This document shows, piece after piece, positions 1 through 8,589 of a DNA stretch of 64,000 bases. The stretch is from contig CAWJMN010000002.1 in the NCBI GenBank assembly GCA_963844055.1, positions 2,108,001 through 2,172,000 of the forward strand, given 5' to 3'. A program made the position numbers and the translations under genes. The stretch comes from CAWJMN01 sp963844055. Its GTDB lineage: Bacteria > Planctomycetota > Planctomycetia > Pirellulales > Pirellulaceae. The stretch's first letter is position 1. Each line of letters starts with the position of its first letter. A model generated the notes under the pieces. That model was not told where the DNA came from. It searched no databases and worked only from the letters and a program-made list of their open reading frames with translations.

Positions 1-565
1 GCCGCAAGCCTTCAGCTATCCAACCGCACCAGGTACCGCACAACCGCCAGCTAACTATTCAGCGCCACCAGCGACGAGCGCGCCAGGGGGAAATAACTTT
101 CAAGTTGGCCCGTATGGAAGTGCCAGCGTAACGCCTCCCGCAAACACAGCACCTAACAGCGGCTATGCTGCGGCCGATTCCGGCCAAACTCGGACGACCT
201 ACGGACAACCTTACACCGCTACCAGCACGGGACAGCCTGCCTATGGCGCTTCACCTGCAGGGGCCATCTATGGATCGGCTGATCCCAATGCCAATGCAGG
301 CGTCTACGCAGCCGCCCCGATTGAAACGGCATCGTCAACGACCGGAAGCAACGGCCCCACTGCTCCTGCGGGTTATCAACAGCCACCCGTAAGCGAAGGC
401 TCGATGGTGCAACCAGCCGCTCCTACAGGAACGATGGCCACTCGCAATCCTTTGCCTCCAAGCCTGACAGCCCCTATTGGCACCTATCGGCCTGGCAGTA
501 CGGGGATGTCGACGCCAGCGCCAGGCACCTATCCAGGGACGACCGGCGGGACCATGTATCGCTAG
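1..565 (+). CDS. C-terminal part of a Pro/Ala/Gly/Thr-rich low-complexity protein (5' truncated)
   Basis: The frame beginning at base 2 stays open to a TAG at 563-565 and gives 187 residues with no start in the window, so the gene begins upstream. The product is dominated by Pro, Ala, Gly, Thr, Ser and Gln, with recurring Tyr-Gly and Gln-Pro pairs and no hydrophobic segment. This is the composition of an extended, probably extracytoplasmic or envelope-linked tail. It ends in Thr-Met-Tyr-Arg, and a rho-independent terminator follows about 50 bases later, which supports the stop. No enzyme domain is visible. It could be the tail of a larger secreted or pilus-associated planctomycete protein; the family cannot be named from this piece. 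Confidence concerns the reading frame, not function. Confidence 0.7.
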   Translation, partial: PQAFSYPTAPGTAQPPANYSAPPATSAPGGNNFQVGPYGSASVTPPANTAPNSGYAAADSGQTRTTYGQPYTATSTGQPAYGASPAGAIYGSADPNANAGVYAAAPIETASSTTGSNGPTAPAGYQQPPVSEGSMVQPAAPTGTMATRNPLPPSLTAPIGTYRPGSTGMSTPAPGTYPGTTGGTMYR

Positions 566-613
566 AAGCGAATCGCCTTCGACTTGCTCGAATGGATTCG
601 ATGCTGACCACTG

Positions 614-641
614 AAGCCCTTGCCTTTGCGAGGGCTTTTTT
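614..641 (+). terminator. Rho-independent terminator after the truncated gene
   Basis: A 7-bp stem (AAGCCCT at 614-620 with AGGGCTT at 631-637) closes a 10-base loop and runs into a T tract to 641. It lies 50 bases after the stop at 565. Confidence 0.8.
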
Positions 642-699
642 ATTGCGCCATGCTTGCTTGCAGAGGGTGTTCGATGAAGTGGTGTTAGCCTTGGCTTCA

Positions 700-1281
700 C
701 TAAGGCATGCGAGCATTGCTTTCACCCTTTAAATCCATCAGGGGAGTTTTGTTCGGATCGGGGCAATTTTTGCGATAGGAGCTGAGGAGCGACTCAAGGT
801 TCTCTTTGGCGGCATAACTCAAGTCGTAACGCTGAGTAATGCCCAGATGGATCAGCTTGACCTCACCACATCCAAAGCAGAGAAGCGCACGATACGATGT
901 AAGTCCGGCATGCCACTGGATCTCATAGTCAGGATGAAAGCCGCCGCACTTTTTCTCGCCCTCGAACGGTTCGTAGGTGGAGGTATCTTGAAGGATCGTG
1001 TTCAGCGTTTTTAGGTCGGCTTCGGAGATTTGAAGTAACTCTGTATAAAACGCATGGCCATTGAGCGTTGTTACGGACTTGGTCTTTAGCTCGTCGGCGT
1101 ATGCCTTCCCGAAGTGGTTCGGATGTGGCAAACCTTCATGGACCGTGATGGAACTGGCCCCGGCAATTTGCTCGAGGAAGATTGACAGTAAAGAGAAAGA
1201 GGTTGTTGCAAGCCAGGCCACGAGAAGCACCGCGGTGGCGGTGACTGAACTGATGATCGCCAATCGCATGAGCTTTCGCAT
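700..1281 (-). CDS. Hypothetical membrane-anchored protein
   Basis: 193 residues from the ATG at 1281, which has AAGGAA about six bases upstream. The frame is open further (to 1431), but that extension has no comparable ribosome binding site. The N-terminus is short and basic (MRKLMR) and is followed by one long hydrophobic segment of about 25 residues, so the protein is either secreted or anchored with its bulk outside the cytoplasm. The rest is mixed, with Cys residues in Cys-Gly-Gly and Cys-Phe-Gly-Cys-Gly contexts. No family is recognised. It is convergent with the gene ending at 565. Confidence 0.7.
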   Translation of the reverse strand: MRKLMRLAIISSVTATAVLLVAWLATTSFSLLSIFLEQIAGASSITVHEGLPHPNHFGKAYADELKTKSVTTLNGHAFYTELLQISEADLKTLNTILQDTSTYEPFEGEKKCGGFHPDYEIQWHAGLTSYRALLCFGCGEVKLIHLGITQRYDLSYAAKENLESLLSSYRKNCPDPNKTPLMDLKGESNARMP

Positions 1282-1648
1282 CGATGGTTCCTTGCCCGTA
1301 GAAGGTGGAGAGTCCACCCATGTTACATGCCGCTCGGCGTTCGATGCTAAGGAAGTTGATGAGAAATAGACAAGGTGGCAGGAAAGCATCTGAACAGTGC
1401 CAGCCAATGAAATGGCAGTTGATGGGTGCATTAGAAAGATCCTGCCGGATGCCTAAGTGGGTGATTGGCTAATAAAAGAACCGGTTTTTTGGGGACTTAT
1501 CGAGCAACTTCTTTGGTTGACGCTCGGCCTGCCATCATCGACAATAGGGGATGTCTTTTTGAAGTGCTTTTCGGGGCACGGCGTAAAGGCATTGCGAGAT
1601 GTTCGCAATCCCCTCCTCAGCAATTGTCCCACCCTAGGCTGAACGGCT

Positions 1649-4600
1649 ATGGTTAGTACGCTTCGCAACTTGCGACCCGGCTTTTTGCTGCGCCCCATGT
1701 GGAGTGGCGTGGTTGCGCTCCTTGGCATGATGTGCGTGTCAGCTTTTGCAGCCGACGATGCGGAACACTTCTTTGAAAAAGAGGTTCGCCCGCTGCTGAT
1801 TGAGAACTGTCAGAAGTGCCATGGCGAAGAGAAGCAAGAGGGATCGCTGCGTCTTGACTCTCGCGAGAGCATTTTGAAGGGGGGCGATACTGGCCCGGCA
1901 CTGGTGCAGGGGAAGTCGGCCGAAAGCTTGATGATGAAGGCCGTCCGGCATCAAGAGGGGCTGGAGATGCCTCCCAAGAAGTCGCTTCGTCCCGAGCAGA
2001 TTGCGGCCTTGGCCCACTGGATTGATTCAGGTGCGAGTTGGCCGGTCTCTGCTAACAGCCCAGGAAGTCCGAAGCCAAAATCGATTGCGGAGCGTGCCCG
2101 CGACCACTGGGCGTTTCAGCCAATCAAGAATCCGCCGGTGCCAACAGTGGCCGAGCCAGCTTGGGTTCGCACGCCGGTGGATGCGTTTGTGCTTTCACGG
2201 TTAGAAAAGGCGGGCCTAACACATTCGCCCGAAGCGGACCGTCGTACCTTGGTCCGCCGCTTGTATCTGGCGCTGATTGGATTGCCTCCCACGGCCGAGC
2301 AAGTCGATGCGTTTATTGCCGACCAAGATCCGAAGGCGTATGAGAAGCTAGTGGATCAATTGCTCGACTCGCCCCACTACGGCGAGCAGTGGGGGCGGCA
2401 TTGGCTGGATGTCGCGCGCTATTCGGATACCAAGGGATATGTCTATGCACGGGAAGAGCGTTTTTGGATTCATGCCTGGGCCTATCGTGACTGGGTTGTG
2501 CAGTCGCTGAATGCGGATGTGCCTTACGATCGGTTTTTGCTGCTGCAATTGGCAGCGGATCAAGTCCCTGATCACAAGCCAACCGATTTGGCGGCGATGG
2601 GCTTTTTGACAATCGGCCGTCGCTTTTTAGGTGTGAAGCATGATGTGATTGATGATCGGATCGATGCCGTATTTCGTGGCATGATGGGGCTGACCGTGGG
2701 TTGTGCTCGTTGCCACGATCATAAATACGATCCGATTCCGACGAAGGACTATTACTCGCTGTATGGTGTGTTTGATAGCTGCATGGAAAAGCAAGTGCGG
2801 CTCCTTCCGCCCGGCGACATGGCCGACCCGTTTGAAGTCGAGCTTGCCAAACGACAAGAGAAGCTCTCAACGACACTCGCCAAGCATCGTGAAGAGTCTT
2901 CCAATCGTGTGCGCGGTCGGATTGGGGACTACTTAGCGGCGCAGTTCAAGCTGGCGGACTTTCCGGAAGAGGGATTTGACCAAATCTTGCAGCCGGATGA
3001 CTTACTACCGGCGTTTGTGCGTCGGTTCCAGTTTTATTTGCGCAAGGATCAAGAGAATCCAGGCAAAGTGTTTGTGGCCTGGCACTTATTTGCTCCGCTA
3101 ACGCCGGAGGAATACGCCACCAAGGGTGCGCAGGCACAAGAGTCTTTGCAAAAGGAGATTGCCGCAGGGAAGGTAAACCCGCTGGTGGCCCAAGCTTTTG
3201 CCACAGCGCCAGCTTCGCGTGAAGAGCTTTGTAAACGGTACGGCGATTTGTTTGCGACGGTGAATATGCCGGCCGCAGCTCCTGCGCCGGATGCCAATCC
3301 CGAGACCGTAGCTGCCCAGCAAGAACTGCGAAGCGTTTTGTTTGGCCCGACGGCGCCATGCGAAGTTCCAGACCTGCCGATTGTTCATAGCGAGAACTTC
3401 TTTCAAACGTCGCATATCGAAGAGCTGTGGCGGATGCAGGGGGAAGTCGATCGCTGGATCAATCAGAGTGCGACAGGGGTTCCGTATGCGGTGGCGCTAT
3501 TAGATCGCCCGACCCCGAATGAGCCGATCGTGTTCCGCCGTGGCAATCCGGCCAACAAGGGTGAGCCGATCCCGCGTCAAAACTTGGCGTTAATTGCCGG
3601 GCCGCAGCGGGCACCATTCGCCACGGGAAGTGGTCGTTATGAACTGGCGCAGTCAATCGTTGCCCCTAGCAATCCACTAACGGCGCGAGTGATGGTCAAT
3701 CGTGTTTGGGCGCTGCACTTTGGCGTTGGGCTCGTAAACACGCCAAGCGATTTTGGCACCCGCGCGATGCTTCCTTCGAACCCCGAGCTACTTGACTGGC
3801 TGGCGACACAGTTTATGGCCGAAGGATGGAGCCTAAAGCGATTGCATAAGCAGATTGTTTTGTCGTCGACCTATCGTCAGGCGGTGACTGGCCCTGCCGA
3901 TGAGGCGCAGCGGAAGCTGGCTCAGGCGCAAGACCCTTCGAACAGCCTCCTTTGGAAGCGCAGCGGACATCGCCTTACTTTTGAAGAGCTGTGCGATGCG
4001 TTGCTTGCAGTCTCGGGAGGGCTAGATCTGAAGCTGGGGGGCAAGCCGTCGCCAATCCTGGGGACGGGACTTCCTCAGCGGCGCACCGTGTACGGGCTTG
4101 TTGATCGGCAGTTCCTGCCGAGCGTGCTGCGGGTGTTTGACTTTGCCAATCCTGATTTGCACATTCCGCAGCGGAGCGAAACGACCGTTCCGCAGCAAGC
4201 ACTCTTCTTTTTGAACCATCCCTTCCTGCTGCAACAAGCGAAGCAGCTGGCCAAGCAGGTGCCAGCGGGTGCTGCGCCGGAAGAGGGAGTTCGCAAGCTG
4301 TTCCGCGCTGCGTATCAGCGTGATCCATCGCCGGCACAACTTAGTTCGGCGCTGGCGCTGCTACAGGCGGCTGCCGAACCGCCGGCAGTCCCACCCGAGC
4401 TGCCAACGGCTAAGGATTGGACGTACGGCTATGGCGAGTTCGATGCAACGACGCAGCGGATGAAGACTTTTACAAAGTTGCCGCACTTTACTGGCACGGC
4501 CTGGCAAGGAGGCCCCAACTGGCCGGACGCCAAGCTAGGCTGGACGCAGATCACCGCCAGTGGCGGACATCCTGGTGATGATTTGGCCCGTGCGACCATT

Positions 4601-4993
4601 CGTCGCTGGACGGCGCCTCGGGCGATGCGTCTGAAGGTGAAGTCGCAGGTAATGCATGAAGTGGCGGCAGGCGATGGAATTCACACGCACATCGTTAGCT
4701 CGATGCAAGGTGTGCTTGGTACCGCAACGGTGCACAACAAGACGGCGCCGCTTGATGTCGAGACGCTAAACGTCCGCGAAGGAGAGACGATCGACTTTGT
4801 GGTGGATATTGGGGCTGTTTTGAATAGTGATCAGCATTTTTGGCGAATCACGTTGCAGGAGCTAGATGCGCCAACGCCTGTGGACTGGAATTCCGAACGG
4901 GATTTCACGACGGGAAACATTCCTGAGCTAACCCCTTGGGAGCAGCTGGCCCAGATATTGCTTTGTTCGAACGAGTTTTTGTTTGTTGACTAG
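1649..4993 (+). CDS. PSCyt1-DUF1549-DUF1553 planctomycete cytochrome-like protein
   Basis: 1114 residues. A signal peptide ends near Ala-Phe-Ala (residues 32-34). A planctomycete-type cytochrome c domain (PSCyt1) follows, with heme motif Cys-Gln-Lys-Cys-His at residues 54-58. DUF1549 lies around residues 160-370 and contains a second Cys-Ala-Arg-Cys-His near 352. DUF1553 lies around 650-900. The last ~180 residues look like a separate carbohydrate- or lectin-like module. The family is greatly expanded in Planctomycetes and is nearly always followed by a DUF1501 gene, as here (60 bases downstream). A role in periplasmic breakdown or oxidation of complex polysaccharides is often proposed but not proven. 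The ribosome binding site is weak. Confidence 0.93.
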   Translation: MVSTLRNLRPGFLLRPMWSGVVALLGMMCVSAFAADDAEHFFEKEVRPLLIENCQKCHGEEKQEGSLRLDSRESILKGGDTGPALVQGKSAESLMMKAVRHQEGLEMPPKKSLRPEQIAALAHWIDSGASWPVSANSPGSPKPKSIAERARDHWAFQPIKNPPVPTVAEPAWVRTPVDAFVLSRLEKAGLTHSPEADRRTLVRRLYLALIGLPPTAEQVDAFIADQDPKAYEKLVDQLLDSPHYGEQWGRHWLDVARYSDTKGYVYAREERFWIHAWAYRDWVVQSLNADVPYDRFLLLQLAADQVPDHKPTDLAAMGFLTIGRRFLGVKHDVIDDRIDAVFRGMMGLTVGCARCHDHKYDPIPTKDYYSLYGVFDSCMEKQVRLLPPGDMADPFEVELAKRQEKLSTTLAKHREESSNRVRGRIGDYLAAQFKLADFPEEGFDQILQPDDLLPAFVRRFQFYLRKDQENPGKVFVAWHLFAPLTPEEYATKGAQAQESLQKEIAAGKVNPLVAQAFATAPASREELCKRYGDLFATVNMPAAAPAPDANPETVAAQQELRSVLFGPTAPCEVPDLPIVHSENFFQTSHIEELWRMQGEVDRWINQSATGVPYAVALLDRPTPNEPIVFRRGNPANKGEPIPRQNLALIAGPQRAPFATGSGRYELAQSIVAPSNPLTARVMVNRVWALHFGVGLVNTPSDFGTRAMLPSNPELLDWLATQFMAEGWSLKRLHKQIVLSSTYRQAVTGPADEAQRKLAQAQDPSNSLLWKRSGHRLTFEELCDALLAVSGGLDLKLGGKPSPILGTGLPQRRTVYGLVDRQFLPSVLRVFDFANPDLHIPQRSETTVPQQALFFLNHPFLLQQAKQLAKQVPAGAAPEEGVRKLFRAAYQRDPSPAQLSSALALLQAAAEPPAVPPELPTAKDWTYGYGEFDATTQRMKTFTKLPHFTGTAWQGGPNWPDAKLGWTQITASGGHPGDDLARATIRRWTAPRAMRLKVKSQVMHEVAAGDGIHTHIVSSMQGVLGTATVHNKTAPLDVETLNVREGETIDFVVDIGAVLNSDQHFWRITLQELDAPTPVDWNSERDFTTGNIPELTPWEQLAQILLCSNEFLFVD

Positions 4994-5053
4994 TCGCTTC
5001 GCTTGCTTAAAGACCCTCACGCCGATTCGTATTTTTTCGCGAAGGAACTTTCC

Positions 5054-6475
5054 ATGATGCATCCCTTTAACTCGATGACTCGCCGTGAAGTGCTGGCGCG
5101 GTGCGGGCTGGGACTCGGCTCGCTGGGGCTGGCCGCTTTGCTGCAAGAAGAAGGCCGACAAGTTCATGCGGCAGATGCGTCACCAACGAATCTGCTGGCA
5201 GCTCGGCCGCCGCAGTTTGCGCCCAAGGCCAAGCGGGTGATCCACTTTTTTCTCAATGGTGGACCATCGCACGTTGACACGTTTGACTATAAGCCATCGC
5301 TGGAAAAGTACGCGGGCAAGCCCCTTACCAATACACTGCGAACGGAACGTAAAACTGGTGCTGCGTTTCCTTCGCCTTTTAAGTTTGCCAAGTACGGGCA
5401 ATCGGGGATTGAGGTGAGCGAGATCTTTGCCAAGACGGCCGCGCATATTGATGACATTGCCGTGATCCGCTCGATGTACGCGCAAGTTCCCAATCATGAG
5501 CCGTCGCTAATGCTGATGAACTGTGGCGACTCGGTTCAACCTCGGCCGAGCGTGGGTTCTTGGGCCCTGTATGGCCTGGGAACGGAAAACCAAAATCTGC
5601 CGGGCTTCATTGCGATGTGTCCTGGTGGCTTGCCAATTAAGGATAGCGAGAATTGGCAGTCGGCCTTTTTGCCGGGGGCTCTGCAAGGGACCTATATCGA
5701 CTCTCAGCATAAAGAGCTAAGCCGGTTGATTGAAAACATCGCCCATCCACAGGTTTCTACCAAGGCGCAGCGGCGGCAGCTTGACTTGCTGGCGCAGTGG
5801 AATGCCGAACATCGCGCAGCACGCGGTGATGATCGGCTGGATGCGCGGATTCAATCGTTTGAGCTTGCCTATAGGATGCAGCAAGATGCCGCTGAGGCGT
5901 TTGACCTGACTAAAGAGACGGCCCAAACGCTAGAGATGTATGGCAGTGGTGTGCATGGGCGACAAACGCTGATGGCGCGGCGCTTGCTTGAGCGCGGCGT
6001 GCGTTACGTTCAGTTGTGGCATGGGGCGGGGCAGCCATGGGACAACCATAGTGAAATTGCCACGAACCATCGTAAGCTGGCGGGAGAGCTCGATCAGCCG
6101 ATTGCGGCGTTGCTCACTGATTTGAAGCAGCGTGGCATGTTTGAAGATACGCTTGTGATTTTTGGTGGCGAGTTTGGTCGTACGCCAACCGTGGAGCTAG
6201 GTGGCGGCGGCAACGCGCTACAAGGCCGCGACCATAACCACTATGGCTTTAGCGTGTGGATGGCCGGGGGCGGCATCAAGGGGGGAACGATCCACGGCGC
6301 CACCGATGAGTTTGGCTTTCAAGCGGTGGAGAATGTTACCTCGGTCCATGACCTGCATGCGACGATCTTGCATCTCTTGGGCTTTGATCATAAGAAGCTG
6401 ACCTTCCGCTACGCCGGTCGAGACTTTCGTCTGACCGACGTGCATGGCGAAGTGATCAAGTCGATCGTGGCGTAA
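5054..6475 (+). CDS. DUF1501 (sulfatase-like fold) protein
   Basis: 473 residues. Start chosen at 5054 because GAAGGAA lies six bases upstream; ATG 5057 is equally usable. The N-terminus has a twin-arginine motif (Thr-Arg-Arg-Glu-Val-Leu) before a hydrophobic stretch, indicating Tat export. DUF1501 motifs are present: Phe-Leu-Asn-Gly-Gly-Pro-Ser-His-Val-Asp-Thr-Phe near residue 75, Gly-Gly-Glu-Phe-Gly-Arg-Thr-Pro, and Gly-Arg-Asp-His-Asn-His. The family is related to alkaline-phosphatase-like sulfatases, with His/Asp residues that look metal-binding. It is the standard partner of the preceding DUF1549/DUF1553 gene, so both are probably co-transcribed and act in the same extracytoplasmic step. 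Substrate unknown. Confidence 0.92.
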   Translation: MMHPFNSMTRREVLARCGLGLGSLGLAALLQEEGRQVHAADASPTNLLAARPPQFAPKAKRVIHFFLNGGPSHVDTFDYKPSLEKYAGKPLTNTLRTERKTGAAFPSPFKFAKYGQSGIEVSEIFAKTAAHIDDIAVIRSMYAQVPNHEPSLMLMNCGDSVQPRPSVGSWALYGLGTENQNLPGFIAMCPGGLPIKDSENWQSAFLPGALQGTYIDSQHKELSRLIENIAHPQVSTKAQRRQLDLLAQWNAEHRAARGDDRLDARIQSFELAYRMQQDAAEAFDLTKETAQTLEMYGSGVHGRQTLMARRLLERGVRYVQLWHGAGQPWDNHSEIATNHRKLAGELDQPIAALLTDLKQRGMFEDTLVIFGGEFGRTPTVELGGGGNALQGRDHNHYGFSVWMAGGGIKGGTIHGATDEFGFQAVENVTSVHDLHATILHLLGFDHKKLTFRYAGRDFRLTDVHGEVIKSIVA

Positions 6476-6561
6476 GGCGAATGCCTCTTCCACCGCTCGG
6501 CCGTCCCAAAAGTGCGGGCAAGTCCAGTCCGCCTGCGTCCGCAGGGAACGTAAAACGCCGC

Positions 6562-6589
6562 TTGACTCAGTGCATTTCGCTTGTATATT
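6562..6589 (+). promoter_or_regulatory. Sigma-70-like promoter for the ArsR/SRPBCC pair
   Basis: TTGACT at 6562-6567 and TATATT at 6584-6589 are separated by 16 bases, 33 bases before the ATG at 6622. An AT-rich stretch (TATATAACTA near 6601) between the -10 box and the start is a plausible autoregulatory operator for the ArsR-type product. Seen by eye only. Confidence 0.5.
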
Positions 6590-6621
6590 ACCATTTGGCT
6601 ATATAACTAGGCGGCTATTCA

Positions 6622-6963
6622 ATGACAGACACGCTTTCCATCACGTTTGCAGCACTTGCCGACCCTACGAGGCGGGCCATGCTTTTGCGGCTGGCCGACG
6701 GGAATGCTTCGGTATCTGAACTAGGTAGCGGCTTCACGCTAAGTCAGCCTGCCATTTCGAAGCACATCAAAGTGCTTGAAAAAGCAGGACTGATTTCGCG
6801 CAGTCGCTCCGCTCAATTCCGCCCATGTCAACTCGAACCTGCCCCATTGAAGGAAGTTATGACCTTGATGGAAGCATTTCGCCGCCTTTCAGAAGAACGC
6901 TTTGATCGCCTTGACGACTATTTGCGCGAGTTGCAGCAGAGTCCGCCATCTGGTTCCGCCTAA
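6622..6963 (+). CDS. ArsR-family winged-helix transcriptional regulator
   Basis: 113 residues with a complete winged helix. The N-terminus Phe-Ala-Ala-Leu-Ala-Asp-Pro-Thr-Arg-Arg is the classic first helix, and Leu-Ser-Gln-Pro-Ala-Ile-Ser-Lys-His-Ile-Lys-Val-Leu is the recognition helix (residues ~40-55). The Cys-Val-Cys metal site of arsenic sensors is absent; the single Cys lies in the wing. This fits the subgroup that is encoded directly upstream of an AHSA1/SRPBCC gene, as here with a 33-base gap. It probably represses its own operon in response to an unknown small ligand. Confidence 0.9.
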   Translation: MTDTLSITFAALADPTRRAMLLRLADGNASVSELGSGFTLSQPAISKHIKVLEKAGLISRSRSAQFRPCQLEPAPLKEVMTLMEAFRRLSEERFDRLDDYLRELQQSPPSGSA

Positions 6964-6996
6964 TTGAATCTCTCATCAACCCAAGAAAGTGTAGTT

Positions 6997-7497
6997 ATGA
7001 CGCAAGCGGCCGCACCGTTCAGCATCTCTCGAGTTTTTAAAGCACCTCGCGAACTGGTATTCAAGGTGCAAACTGAAGCTAGGCACTTGGAAAAATGGTT
7101 GAGTCCTGAGGGATTTAGAACCATCCATGCTGCCATGGACTTCCGCGTCGGTGGAAGCTATCACTACGGCCTCGAAGGTCCGAATGGCATGCAGATGTGG
7201 GGTAAACAGGTCTTCCGTGAAATCGTGCCAAACGAACGGCTGACCTACATTCAATCGTTCTCTGACAAGGATGGCGGGATTACTAGACATCCCATGTCTG
7301 CGACGTGGCCGCTTGAGATGTTGGCCACCACAGTTTTTGAGAGCGTTGACGGTGACAGCACCAAAGTAACCATCACCTGGCAGCCATGGAATTCCGATGA
7401 CATCGGCAACTCCACATTTGACGCAGCGCGCAGTGGCATGGAGCAAGGTTTCGGTGGCACATTTGCCAAGCTGGAAGCTTACTTGAAGACGCTTTGA
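6997..7497 (+). CDS. SRPBCC / AHSA1-domain protein
   Basis: 166 residues from ATG 6997; a TTG eleven codons earlier would abut the regulator's stop but is less likely. Family landmarks: Ile-Ser-Arg-Val-Phe-Lys-Ala-Pro-Arg-Glu-Leu-Val-Phe at the start, Phe-Arg-Val-Gly-Gly-Ser-Tyr in the middle, and a closing amphipathic helix with Gly-Met-Glu-Gln-Gly-Phe-Gly-Gly. The helix-grip fold forms a hydrophobic pocket and is cytoplasmic. Its pairing with an ArsR gene is widespread and suggests ligand-responsive control, but the ligand is not known. Length is normal. Confidence 0.9.
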   Translation: MTQAAAPFSISRVFKAPRELVFKVQTEARHLEKWLSPEGFRTIHAAMDFRVGGSYHYGLEGPNGMQMWGKQVFREIVPNERLTYIQSFSDKDGGITRHPMSATWPLEMLATTVFESVDGDSTKVTITWQPWNSDDIGNSTFDAARSGMEQGFGGTFAKLEAYLKTL

Positions 7498-7661
7498 TCC
7501 TTGGCCGCTTAGCGGCTTGACTCATTGCGGCAGACCGGGCAGGGGGTAGGTGCGGCGACCAAATTTATTTTGGGCATACCCTACCCTCCCCCTCGTCCAA
7601 TGCGTTGCTTGAACACATCGACTACCAACGGATTTGTTGGCTTAGTGGAGCGGGCTAGTCA

Positions 7662-8354
7662 TTACTTTTTGAGCAGCTCTTTCTTCACGAGGTCTGCCAA
7701 GATGGCATAGCCAGCGGCGCTAAGGTGTAGCTGGTCTTTGACGTAAAGTTCAGGCTGCATTTTGCCATCGGCGGTGAGGAAGGCCTTGTGGGTATCAATG
7801 AAGCCCATCCAGCTATTGGCGGCGCAATCCTGTTTGATGAGGTCATTGGTTTGTTGCTGCACCGCTAGGAGCTTTTCACGCGAGGGGCTCGGCTTGACGC
7901 TGATGTAGATCAGGCGCGTATTGGGGAGCGCTTCATGCAAGAGCTTGGCAAACTGTTGATAGTCAGCATGGATTTGAGCCGGCGTTTTGCCACCGGCTAG
8001 GTCGTTGTCACCGGCATACAGCACAACGACTTGGGGCTGATAGGGAATGACAATTCGCTTGGCAAAGCGAACACTATCGGAAAGGTGCGAGCCGCCGAAG
8101 CCACGGTTGATGACCGGCAGGCCAGGAAACGATTCCTTCAAATCCCACAGGCGAATCGTTGAGCTACCGACGAACAGGAACGCCTCTTTGGTGGGAAAGA
8201 AGGCCTTGTCCTTCTCTTCAAAGGCGGCAATCTCTTTTTCCCAGGGGTCGGGCTTTTCGTCGGCAGAGACCGATGAAGAAAACCGCCCGGCCACCAGGGT
8301 GACCAGCGTCAGCAGGCAAAGAGTACGGGCCCATTGGGAAAATTGGCTACGCAT
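7662..8354 (-). CDS. SGNH/GDSL-type esterase, exported
   Basis: 230 residues with an N-terminal signal peptide (hydrophobic segment to about residue 30). The four SGNH blocks are visible: Gly-Ser-Ser-Thr-Ile-Arg (nucleophile Ser, near residue 63), Gly-Phe-Gly-Gly-Ser, Gly-Asp-Asn-Asp, and the catalytic dyad in Asp-Gln-Leu-His-Leu-Ser near residue 212. Such enzymes hydrolyse acyl esters, including acetyl groups on polysaccharides. GGAACTTCC precedes the start on the coding strand. The two genes upstream on the same strand start only about 35 bases away, so a three-gene transcript from 9737 is likely. Confidence 0.88.
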   Translation of the reverse strand: MRSQFSQWARTLCLLTLVTLVAGRFSSSVSADEKPDPWEKEIAAFEEKDKAFFPTKEAFLFVGSSTIRLWDLKESFPGLPVINRGFGGSHLSDSVRFAKRIVIPYQPQVVVLYAGDNDLAGGKTPAQIHADYQQFAKLLHEALPNTRLIYISVKPSPSREKLLAVQQQTNDLIKQDCAANSWMGFIDTHKAFLTADGKMQPELYVKDQLHLSAAGYAILADLVKKELLKK

Positions 8355-8388
8355 GGAAGTTCCCTTTAGCAGAGAGGAGAGGGTTTGT

Positions 8389-8589
8389 TTAGCGAAAGTG
8401 TCCGGCCGTAAACGCCAGATAGACGAGGGTTACTAGCCAGACCAAAAGCAAGGCACCACTAATCATCATGAGCAGCGGACGCTTTTGAGGAGGATGGGCG
8501 GTAGGAAGGTAAAGCGGCGCAGGGGTACCTTCGACATTTGTGGAAGTCGTTTCGCCGGATGCGCGGGCTTTCTTCTTGGTCGCTGCCAT
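8389..8589 (-). CDS. Small single-pass membrane protein
   Basis: 66 residues. A Lys/Ala-rich, Thr-rich N-terminal half is followed by one strong transmembrane helix (Leu-Leu-Met-Met-Ile-Ser ... Val-Tyr-Leu-Ala-Phe), and the protein ends Gly-His-Phe-Arg. Its ATG overlaps the stop of the upstream pseudopilin gene by one base (TAATG), which argues for translational coupling and makes it real despite its size. No family recognised. The arrangement suggests it assists or anchors the pseudopilin-like neighbour. Confidence 0.75.
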   Translation of the reverse strand: MAATKKKARASGETTSTNVEGTPAPLYLPTAHPPQKRPLLMMISGALLLVWLVTLVYLAFTAGHFR